This document shows, piece by piece, positions 1-5,700 of a stretch of 5,700 nt of DNA. The DNA is taken from contig SKVS01000321.1 in the NCBI GenBank assembly GCA_007129335.1, positions 1 to 5,700 of the forward strand, in the 5' to 3' direction. The notes beneath the pieces are model-generated. The model was not told the origin of the DNA, made no database searches, and saw nothing but the letters and a program-made list of their open reading frames with translations. This stretch comes from Spirochaetaceae bacterium (GTDB lineage: Bacteria; Spirochaetota; Spirochaetia; DSM-27196; Salinispiraceae). How positions within the stretch are numbered: position 1 is the first letter of the stretch; each line of letters starts with the position of its first letter. The position numbers and the translations under genes are program-made.

Positions 1-81
1 AAGAATTTCCTTTTTCTCCGAATTGTAGAGCAGGGCTTTTATACTTTGGGTACCAATATCGAGTCCTAGAACAATACTCAT
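1..81 (-). CDS. FGGY-family carbohydrate kinase, N-terminal fragment (xylulokinase-like)
   Basis: Only the first 27 codons lie in the window; the gene runs off the left edge. The translation begins MSIVLGLDIGTQSIKALLYN, and the DIGTQSIKALL stretch is the phosphate-1 motif at the start of FGGY sugar kinases (xylulokinase, glycerol kinase, gluconokinase, ribulokinase). These cytoplasmic enzymes phosphorylate a sugar or polyol with ATP. The GLDIGTQS-K wording is closest in style to xylulokinases, but 27 residues cannot decide the substrate. The start is well supported: a full AAGGAGG Shine-Dalgarno lies five bases upstream on the minus strand. The neighbouring AraC-type gene is divergent, a common arrangement for a regulator and its sugar catabolic target, so control of this kinase by that regulator is a reasonable inference. 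The rest of the gene is needed for a firm name. Confidence 0.8.
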   Translation of the reverse strand, partial: MSIVLGLDIGTQSIKALLYNSEKKEIL

Positions 82-163
82 TTCTGCCTCCTTACCTATG
101 ATGGAACAGCTGGGGGAAGAAATTAATAGACAAACAATTGAAAACATATATAAAATTGACCAC
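82..163. promoter_or_regulatory. Probable divergent control region between kinase and AraC-type regulator
   Basis: If the regulator starts at its longest possible ATG (98), only 16 bases separate the two divergent start codons, too few for two promoters. If it starts at the ATG at 164, the gap is 82 bases. The stretch from about 121 to 160 is markedly AT-rich and contains ATTAATA (122-128), which reads TATTAAT on the minus strand and could be a -10 element for the kinase, and a TATATAAA run near 147-154. No convincing -35 box with correct spacing was found for either direction. This is a location-based inference; no operator repeat was identified. Confidence 0.35.
87..93 (-). promoter_or_regulatory. 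Ribosome binding site of the FGGY kinase gene
   Basis: Read on the minus strand this is AAGGAGG, a perfect anti-16S match, five bases before the ATG at 81-79. It fixes the start of the partial kinase gene. It sits just outside the longest possible reading frame of the divergent regulator, which begins at 98. Confidence 0.8.
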
Positions 164-982
164 ATGACTGTTAAAGAAATAATTTTTGTCTATGAACTAT
201 CCCAGCCAAAGGCCCTGGAATGGCATGGACGTTACCATAGTCATGGGATGAATGAATATGAAATTCATTATTTCGTTCAAGGGAAAGGTTCGTTCCGATT
301 TAAGAACGCTATTCTTACGGTGGGAGCAGGTTCGGTTGTCTTATGCAAACCCCAGGAAGAACACGCAATACATTCCAGCGATCCCGATGATCCGTTGAGT
401 TATTATGCCGTTCTTCTGGACACCACCAACGATGAAGGGGAACTTGTACACTTGTTGGAACATACACTTACCGTTCATCCCCCCCTGCGTATTGGCACAA
501 ACTACCGTTTCTTTTTTGAAGAACTCAAAGAGAAAACCGAATCGGGTAACCTGTTCCTGGCCAAGTCGGCTGTATATCAACTCATGTCTTTTCTTTACGT
601 CATGGTCGGATCTCTGGACCGTTTTCACTATGGAAAAAGTACAAATATTCATATTGAAAAAGCCCTCCGGATAATGCAGAACAATGTGTTTGCAGATTTA
701 AATATCAAGGATTTAGCCAAAAGGCTCGAACTCAGCCAATCATATTTTATTCGTCTGTTTACCAGAAAAATGAGAACCTCACCAAAGCAATATATGTTAA
801 AGTTAAAAATTGAAGCCGGAGCGGCGATGCTCATTTCTACTTCCAGACCTTTATATGAAATAGCCGATATTCTTCATTTTTCCAGCGAGTTTCATTTCAG
901 TAAAGCATTTAAGGGGGGAACTGGTTTATCCCCTCGGGATTATCGGCGTCAGTACATGCAGTTAACTCCGGATACCATGTAA
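98..982 (+). CDS. AraC-family transcriptional regulator with cupin sensor domain
   Basis: A 294-residue cytoplasmic DNA-binding regulator. Residues about 40-107 form a cupin-like sensor (WHGRYHSHG at 42-50, NEYEIHYFVQGKGSF at 52-66, then GAGSVVLCKP), the fold that binds a sugar or related ligand in AraC proteins. Residues about 184-287 are the AraC DNA-binding domain. Its first helix-turn-helix is near 201-222 (LNIKDLAKRLELSQSYFIRLF) and its second near 252-271 (YEIADILHFSSEFHFSKAFK), followed by the family signature GLSPRDYRR at 276-284. Length is normal for the family. The start is uncertain: neither 98 nor 101 has a Shine-Dalgarno. An in-frame ATG at 164 gives MTVKEIIFVYEL, which fits where such sensors usually begin and leaves room for a divergent promoter, although it also lacks a clear ribosome site. 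Divergence from a sugar kinase suggests carbohydrate control; the ligand is unknown. murE follows 46 bases after the stop. Confidence 0.92.
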   Translation: MMEQLGEEINRQTIENIYKIDHMTVKEIIFVYELSQPKALEWHGRYHSHGMNEYEIHYFVQGKGSFRFKNAILTVGAGSVVLCKPQEEHAIHSSDPDDPLSYYAVLLDTTNDEGELVHLLEHTLTVHPPLRIGTNYRFFFEELKEKTESGNLFLAKSAVYQLMSFLYVMVGSLDRFHYGKSTNIHIEKALRIMQNNVFADLNIKDLAKRLELSQSYFIRLFTRKMRTSPKQYMLKLKIEAGAAMLISTSRPLYEIADILHFSSEFHFSKAFKGGTGLSPRDYRRQYMQLTPDTM

Positions 983-1028
983 GAAATTTCCTTGCAATGG
1001 ATCGACAGCCTTGATAGACTGCTGAAAT
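983..1028 (+). other. Short gap between regulator and murE
   Basis: These 46 bases hold no terminator hairpin and no Shine-Dalgarno. A weak promoter-like pair is visible: TTGCAA at 992-997 and TAGACT at 1015-1020, 17 bases apart, each matching four of six consensus positions. If used, transcription would start almost at the murE ATG. Read-through from the regulator gene is the simpler alternative. Confidence 0.25.
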
Positions 1029-2645
1029 ATGAGTCCAAGACCTTTGTCAGCAATACTCCAGGATACAAGCTTTACCCTCATTCAAGGAAATCCTGAAGTA
1101 CCTGTTACCCACCTGAGCTACGATTCCAGGGAGATTCAGCCTGGAACCTTATTCTTTGCTATTCCGGGAATCCATACCGATGGACATGGGTATATAGACA
1201 AAGCAATACTCGGCGGAGCCGGTTCTATTGTAATGAGCAAGCCTCCCAATGAGTCAATTCTTGATTTGGCTCAAAAAAATGCCGCAACCCTGGTTTTGGT
1301 TTCAGACTCCCGTCTGGCCCTTGCCTGGGCAGCCCGCCAGTGGTACGAAAAGCCGGATGCAAAACTTGCCCTTATTGGGGTAACGGGAACCGACGGAAAA
1401 AGCAGTACTGTTTGGTATATTCAGCAACTGCTGACCTTGCTCAACTTTCGGTCGGGCTTCATTTCTACGGTTTCTATGCAAACAGGTTCCGAAACCAGAG
1501 ATAATTCATTACGCCAATCTACCCCAGAAGCACCTCAGATTTTTTCCCTCCTTCATTCCATGGTTCAGGGAGAAAAAACCCACGGGGTTATCGAGAGCAC
1601 AAGCCATGGTCTTTCCAATAAAACGGGAAGACTGGCAGCCATTTCGTTTCAAACAGGGGTGTTTACCAATATTTCCCACGAGCATCTGGAGTTTCACGGA
1701 AGTTTTGAACAGTATCTGTCAGACAAAGCAAATCTATTCCGGAAGCTTAAACCCGGGTCTCATGGAGAAATGCCAGTCGGAGTTATTAATGGACAATCGC
1801 CCCACGCCTACTATTTAACCAATGCAGCAATAGAATCCGGGTCCAATCCTCTGCTGTACTATTATGGAGTGGAAGGAAAAATTCCACAAGAAAACGCCAA
1901 TCTCCCCTTGTATCTCCTTGCAAAGGATATTGAACTCCAGGCTGATGGTTCACAATTTACCCTCATACTCAAACCCAACTCAAACGAAACCACAGAATAT
2001 TCTGTACGAGCGTCAATTCCTGGAAGTTTTACCGTAGAAAATATTATGGCAGCGGTACTTGGGGTCCATGGACTTACCGGATTGGAAGTTTCCCAAATTT
2101 TGCCCTTCGTACCTCAGATCATGGGTGTAAAGGGGAGAATGAGGTTGGTACAAGCCGGGCAACCCTTTACCGTAATTGTTGACTATGCCCATACTCCAGG
2201 GAGCTTTGAGATTGTTTTTCCTATGTTCAAACAAGGTACCAGGGGTAGATTGATCGGGGTTTTCGGTTCAGCCGGAGAAAGAGATGTGGAAAAAAGAACA
2301 ATCCAGGGGAAAATTGCGGGAAATTTTTCGGATGTTCTCATAATTACCAATGAAGATCCCCGATTAGAAGATCCACAAATCATCATAGATCAGATTATTC
2401 AAGGAATACAGAACACAGCCTGCAGGGTTTATTCCATTATTGACCGAAGACAAGCCATTCGTCAGGCCCTTGAACTGGCTGAACCCGGTGATACCGTTGT
2501 ACTCCTGGGGAAGGGCCATGAACAAAGTATTATTCTGAATTCGGGAAAGATTCCCTGGGACGAAGAAACAGTAGCCTACGAAGAACTGAAAGCCATGGGA
2601 TTTCCAGGATCTTTACACGAAGATTCTAACAACACCCAAGCTTGA
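1029..2645 (+). CDS. murE: UDP-N-acetylmuramoyl-L-alanyl-D-glutamate--diamino acid ligase (MurE)
   Basis: Cytoplasmic ATP-dependent Mur ligase that adds the third residue, a diamino acid, to UDP-MurNAc-L-Ala-D-Glu. The 538 residues show the three Mur domains: the N-terminal UDP-binding part with YDSREIQPGTLFFAIPG (31-47); the central ATPase part with P-loop GVTGTDGKSST (117-127), STPEAPQ (164-170), ESTSHGL (189-195), FTNISHEHLEFHG (212-224) and probable carbamylated lysine K233 in SDKANLF; and the C-terminal part with DYAHTP (385-390), GSAGERDVEKR (413-423), NEDPR (441-445) and GKGHEQ (494-499). The amino-acid selectivity motif, DNPR in meso-DAP enzymes, reads EDPR, so the diamino acid (DAP, lysine or ornithine) cannot be assigned. 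An in-frame TGA at 1023-1025 excludes an earlier start, and the N-terminus aligns well with the family. There is no good Shine-Dalgarno. ddl follows after 32 bases. Length is slightly above the usual ~490-500 residues because of loops in the central domain (about 240-320) and a short tail. Confidence 0.96.
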   Translation: MSPRPLSAILQDTSFTLIQGNPEVPVTHLSYDSREIQPGTLFFAIPGIHTDGHGYIDKAILGGAGSIVMSKPPNESILDLAQKNAATLVLVSDSRLALAWAARQWYEKPDAKLALIGVTGTDGKSSTVWYIQQLLTLLNFRSGFISTVSMQTGSETRDNSLRQSTPEAPQIFSLLHSMVQGEKTHGVIESTSHGLSNKTGRLAAISFQTGVFTNISHEHLEFHGSFEQYLSDKANLFRKLKPGSHGEMPVGVINGQSPHAYYLTNAAIESGSNPLLYYYGVEGKIPQENANLPLYLLAKDIELQADGSQFTLILKPNSNETTEYSVRASIPGSFTVENIMAAVLGVHGLTGLEVSQILPFVPQIMGVKGRMRLVQAGQPFTVIVDYAHTPGSFEIVFPMFKQGTRGRLIGVFGSAGERDVEKRTIQGKIAGNFSDVLIITNEDPRLEDPQIIIDQIIQGIQNTACRVYSIIDRRQAIRQALELAEPGDTVVLLGKGHEQSIILNSGKIPWDEETVAYEELKAMGFPGSLHEDSNNTQA

Positions 2646-2666
2646 TATTGCCCAGAAGCTTATTAT

Positions 2667-2672
2667 AGGAGG
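2667..2672 (+). promoter_or_regulatory. Strong ribosome binding site of ddl
   Basis: AGGAGG, extended to AGGAGGGG by 2674, lies five bases before the ATG at 2678 and fixes the ddl start. It contrasts with murE and the downstream membrane-protein gene, both of which lack a recognisable Shine-Dalgarno, so Ddl is probably translated more strongly than its neighbours. Confidence 0.85.
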
Positions 2673-2677
2673 GGAAC

Positions 2678-3811
2678 ATGGCAAACACGAAATCACCAGA
2701 AGCAAAAAAAAATATTATTGTGATTTACGGTGGACGGAGCGGAGAACACGAGGTTTCAATCAGAAGCGCAATATCGGTAGTTCAAAACCTATCGAGGGAG
2801 CTGTATACCCTTTCCCTCATTGGAATAACCAAAAATGGTCTATGGTATTACCAACCAGATAAAGTAGTTAAAACCTGTCTAACCGAGGGAGTTCTGGAAA
2901 TTCAGGAAAAATACCCGGTCTCTCTTGTTCCAGGAAAAGGGGTGTACAGAACAGACAGTAAAAATACTCTTGTTCCCGTGCCTGCTGATGTATTTTTTCC
3001 CGTACTCCATGGAACCTTCGGGGAAGATGGAACAATTCAGGGGCTGTTCGACATGATGGGTATTCCCTACGTGGGCAGTGGAGTTCTGAGCAGCAGCTTG
3101 TGTATGGATAAGGAAAAGATTAAACAAATCTGGGAACACGATAAACTGCCCATAATCCCCTTCAAAACCTTTTTTGCCAAAAATTCCAATGATCTGCCCA
3201 ACCAGTCAAGAATTCAAGACTTATGGCGCACCTGGACTGCTCAACTAGGCGAACCTCTCTTTGTTAAACCCGCCCGGGCCGGAAGTTCCGTTGGGATTTC
3301 CAAGGTATTCAATGCAGGCCAATTGGAAACAGCCCTGGAACTCGCATTGAGTTACGATACAAAGGTCATTATTGAATCTGCAATGAAAGCCCGGGAACTT
3401 GAGTGTTCAGTAGTTGGCAATCTAAAACCCAGGGCTTTTGTACCGGGTGAAGTTGTTCCCCACCATGAATTCTATGATTATGAGGCAAAATACATCGATC
3501 CGAATGGTGCTGCCCTGCTCATACCGGCACCAATTCCCGAAGACGTATCTATTCGGGTAAGGGATCTGGCTATTCGAGCCTACCGGAGTGCTCATTGCCG
3601 GGGATTGGGAAGGGTGGACTTTTTCTATCACCCCGAAAAGGATGCTTTATACCTGAATGAACTGAATACCATGCCAGGTTTTACCAGCATTAGCATGTTT
3701 TCCAAAATGTGCGAACACGGCGGCCTTTCCTACCCGGAACTTCTGAGTGAGCTCATTAGTTACGCTGAAGAAGAATTCAGGGTTCGCTCAGCTATTCGAT
3801 ACAGCTATTAA
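2678..3811 (+). CDS. ddl: D-alanine--D-alanine ligase
   Basis: Cytoplasmic ATP-grasp ligase joining two D-alanines into the dipeptide that MurF adds to the peptidoglycan stem. The 377 residues match the longer DdlA-type (E. coli DdlB has about 306). Visible in order: GGRSGEHEVSI (18-28; the Glu binds the first D-Ala), HGTFGEDGTIQG (111-122), CMDK (142-145), ATP-binding FVKPARAGSSVGI (195-207), the omega loop FYDYEAKY (265-272), GRVDFFY (311-317) and the metal and substrate loop LNELNTMPGFTSISMF (326-341). Tyr272 corresponds to Tyr216 of E. coli DdlB. Having Tyr rather than the His of VanA-type ligases argues for D-Ala-D-Ala, not D-Ala-D-lactate. It has a strong ribosome site. murE lies 32 bases upstream, and the next gene begins three bases after the stop, so an operon is likely. 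All key catalytic motifs are present. Confidence 0.97.
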   Translation: MANTKSPEAKKNIIVIYGGRSGEHEVSIRSAISVVQNLSRELYTLSLIGITKNGLWYYQPDKVVKTCLTEGVLEIQEKYPVSLVPGKGVYRTDSKNTLVPVPADVFFPVLHGTFGEDGTIQGLFDMMGIPYVGSGVLSSSLCMDKEKIKQIWEHDKLPIIPFKTFFAKNSNDLPNQSRIQDLWRTWTAQLGEPLFVKPARAGSSVGISKVFNAGQLETALELALSYDTKVIIESAMKARELECSVVGNLKPRAFVPGEVVPHHEFYDYEAKYIDPNGAALLIPAPIPEDVSIRVRDLAIRAYRSAHCRGLGRVDFFYHPEKDALYLNELNTMPGFTSISMFSKMCEHGGLSYPELLSELISYAEEEFRVRSAIRYSY

Positions 3812-3814
3812 TCC

Positions 3815-5700
3815 ATGGGTCTTGCGTATAGTCGAAAAATAATCGTTCTTCTGCTCCTTGTGTTTTTCGGTTCTGCAACTATTCATGGTGAAACCCCCGT
3901 TCCTCAACTTCCAGAAATTATCAGGGAACTGGAGTTTTTGCTCAGAAATTTCCAAACCTATCCTGAAAAAGAACAAGGCACCAATACTAATTCCTTATAC
4001 ATTCATAATTCATGGCAAGGGGCAGTACAACAGCTTCTTAATCGGTATTCCATTCGGGGAACAATCCAGGAAATAGAAACCTGGGAAGAATTTCATAGCT
4101 TTAGCACCAATCTTCGCGTCCACATACCCGGAAACGATGGGGCTAGAATTTTACTTCTGGTTCCCCTGCCCGGTCCCAGAGTTATATCTCATGGAGCTTT
4201 TGTCCAGTCCACCTTTCTACACCAACTTCATTTTGTTGCCAGCGCTATACAAACAGTAATTTTGGTGAACAATGCAAATCCTAAGTATTCAACCGAATTT
4301 GTGTTCCTCGGTTCGGAGTTCGAGAATCACAAAGGACTCCATGCTTTCCTGCAGAGACCAGGCAGACCTGATTATTCAATGGTTCTCTATTTAGCTGATT
4401 TTGGTGGCGATAATTATTGGCAGGTGGAAAATGGTGCGAGAGGTCAGGTAACACCCGGCTGGTTGGTACGACACAGTCTTGAGACTTTTCGAAATTTCCA
4501 AATTGTCCCGGGTATCTCTGGTGTTTCGGGTATTCTGCATATGCTAAACCTGACAGAAATGAATCCCTTGGAATCCTTACTGGACTCGGTTCAACCAGCA
4601 ATTATGCTAGGGTCCTGGCCGAATTCTCAAAAACTATTGGCTTTTTTTCCTTATCCTCTTGGAGAAAGCCCATTCTCATTGATTCGGGGGGGCTCCACCC
4701 CACCTTCCCAATCGGTTCTAGAAAACCGAACCCAGGCTCTTGCAGCCCTCATAACCGATACACCAACAGATATTGCCACAGATACCTACCTCAATTGGGA
4801 GCGGCAGTACGTGCTCATTCAATTTGGGGATTTCACCTGGTTCCTGGGAGAGGTTTATTACCTTTTTGGCGTTTTCTTCATTATAGGATTGGTACTTTTA
4901 TGGCTCCGTTTAAGCAGGCATAGACGAAAGCGTTATTTAGGCTTGATACGAAAATACTGGTTCGTTACGGTCGGCCTAATCGTCTCAACGTTTATTTCCA
5001 TGATGCTCGGAGGATTCCTTACAGAAATAATTCTGTACGGGAAAAATCTTGAAAGCATTTGGAATGAAAGCGGTTTGTTTTTTTTCACCTTAAAACTCAT
5101 AGGTGGGTTAGGTATTACTAGCTGGCTCTATCGCCTGGTTATTCTCATTCTTCCCGACAAAGATGGGCCTGTTCTTACGGGAATTGGGGTCTTTTCTCTT
5201 CTTGCAGGAGTTTTGCTTCTGGCAATATTCCAAATTACCCTGGTATATCATACCCTTTGGGCCCTTATTTTTACGGTGCTTTTTGCGCTTGCCAAAAACA
5301 AATGGGTAAAATTGTTTTTCTTCCTGATCTCCCCTTTTTGGCTGCTCAAGTCTCTTCTTGAACTCTTTCGATCACACCATCTTGATATTATTAACAATCT
5401 GGTTCGTATTAATCCAGCTATTGACTTTGTACTTGCCTTGCTCCTATTACCTTTTATTGCTATGTACCTCAGATTAGTACTTCTTCACCATAGGGATACT
5501 TCGGCTAATTCTGCTGCTTCAGCACTACGTTTTCTGTCTCCGGTAGTCTTTTCCCTGTTCATTTCCCTGGTTTTGGGGCTTGGCTTATTCTTCTATTCTC
5601 CCTATGATTTTTCTTACCAGGAAATTGAATCAACCATTGAAATCCATGAAGAATCTGCCTCCCTCCTCATAGAAAGTTCCTCACCTTTGCCAGAGATTCA
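3815..5700 (+). CDS. Large exported/polytopic membrane protein, possibly degenerate M28-peptidase-like (3' end outside window)
   Basis: The frame is open from the ATG at 3815 to the window edge: 628 codons with no stop. I do not recognise a named family. Residues 8-24 form a signal peptide or anchor (KIIVLLLLVFFGSATIHG). Residues 25-345 are a soluble, probably periplasmic domain. About eight membrane spans follow, near 346-366, 380-402, 420-446, 453-475, 478-494, 497-517, 535-557 and 572-594, then a further soluble stretch cut by the edge. Basic loops (LSRHRRKRY at 366-374, AKNKWVK at 493-499) fit cytoplasmic sides and place both soluble parts outside. The segment LRVHIPGNDGARILLLVPL, then VFLGSEFENHKGLHAFL, then VLYLADFGG weakly recalls M28 aminopeptidases, but the usual H-x-D and EE zinc ligands are absent. 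The start is three bases after ddl's stop, in the same frame, without a Shine-Dalgarno, so translation is probably coupled to ddl. The coding call is strong; the fold is a hypothesis. Confidence 0.88.
   Translation, partial: MGLAYSRKIIVLLLLVFFGSATIHGETPVPQLPEIIRELEFLLRNFQTYPEKEQGTNTNSLYIHNSWQGAVQQLLNRYSIRGTIQEIETWEEFHSFSTNLRVHIPGNDGARILLLVPLPGPRVISHGAFVQSTFLHQLHFVASAIQTVILVNNANPKYSTEFVFLGSEFENHKGLHAFLQRPGRPDYSMVLYLADFGGDNYWQVENGARGQVTPGWLVRHSLETFRNFQIVPGISGVSGILHMLNLTEMNPLESLLDSVQPAIMLGSWPNSQKLLAFFPYPLGESPFSLIRGGSTPPSQSVLENRTQALAALITDTPTDIATDTYLNWERQYVLIQFGDFTWFLGEVYYLFGVFFIIGLVLLWLRLSRHRRKRYLGLIRKYWFVTVGLIVSTFISMMLGGFLTEIILYGKNLESIWNESGLFFFTLKLIGGLGITSWLYRLVILILPDKDGPVLTGIGVFSLLAGVLLLAIFQITLVYHTLWALIFTVLFALAKNKWVKLFFFLISPFWLLKSLLELFRSHHLDIINNLVRINPAIDFVLALLLLPFIAMYLRLVLLHHRDTSANSAASALRFLSPVVFSLFISLVLGLGLFFYSPYDFSYQEIESTIEIHEESASLLIESSSPLPEI

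Noticed and set aside
341..652. Minus-strand 103-codon open frame
   Set aside because: Lies opposite the AraC-type sensor domain, whose frame matches a known family; shows no family features of its own.
2639..2661. Two AAGCTT copies flanking the murE stop, as a possible hairpin or terminator
   Set aside because: The six-base word is its own reverse complement and the 12-base loop and lack of a following T run make it a poor terminator. The strong ddl ribosome site directly after favours read-through.
2678..3811. VanA-type D-Ala-D-lactate ligase
   Set aside because: The omega loop carries Tyr (YEAKY) where VanA-type ligases have His, so ordinary D-Ala-D-Ala ligase is the better call.
3858..4076. 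Plus-strand 72-codon open frame
   Set aside because: It is an out-of-frame shadow of the membrane-protein gene; no ribosome site and low-complexity composition.
4281..4601. Minus-strand 106-codon open frame
   Set aside because: It is antisense to the continuous membrane-protein frame that starts at 3815, has no recognisable motif, and the plus-strand frame shows clear signal-peptide and membrane-span organisation.
4687..4702. GGGG...CCCC pairing around the G run as a regulatory hairpin
   Set aside because: A four-pair stem inside a coding region, explained by the RGGSTPP codons; no T run or start site nearby.

Overview
This window looks like chromosomal DNA from a bacterium of moderate base composition. 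It carries the edge of a sugar-utilisation locus joined to a short peptidoglycan-precursor gene set. Family style suggests a spirochaete, possibly Treponema- or Spirochaeta-like: the MurE carries an EDPR motif, the AraC regulator has a WHGR-HSHG / NEYEIHYF sensor, and an FGGY kinase sits divergently beside it. This lineage call is an inference from protein style and no lineage marker is present. No rRNA, tRNA, CRISPR array, insertion sequence or clear intrinsic terminator was seen.

Layout: (1) The first 81 bases on the minus strand are the N-terminus of an FGGY-family carbohydrate kinase (xylulokinase-like), read off the left edge and preceded by a perfect AAGGAGG ribosome binding site. (2) Divergent from it is an AraC-family regulator with an N-terminal cupin-like sensor and a C-terminal double helix-turn-helix. 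Its true start may be 164 rather than 98, which would open an 82-base divergent control region. (3) On the plus strand follow murE (1029-2645), ddl (2678-3811) and a large polytopic membrane protein that starts at 3815 and is still open at 5700. The last three are tightly spaced (32 and 3 bases between genes) and probably form one transcription unit.

How the genes fit together: MurE adds the third residue (a diamino acid) to UDP-MurNAc-L-Ala-D-Glu, and Ddl makes the D-Ala-D-Ala dipeptide that MurF would add next, so the two supply adjacent steps of stem-peptide synthesis. MurF itself is not in the window. The third gene has a signal peptide, a ~320-residue exported domain and about eight membrane spans. 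Its exported domain weakly resembles an M28 aminopeptidase fold that has lost its metal-binding residues, similar in architecture to eukaryotic GAA1 and ERMP1. It is the least understood and most interesting item here.
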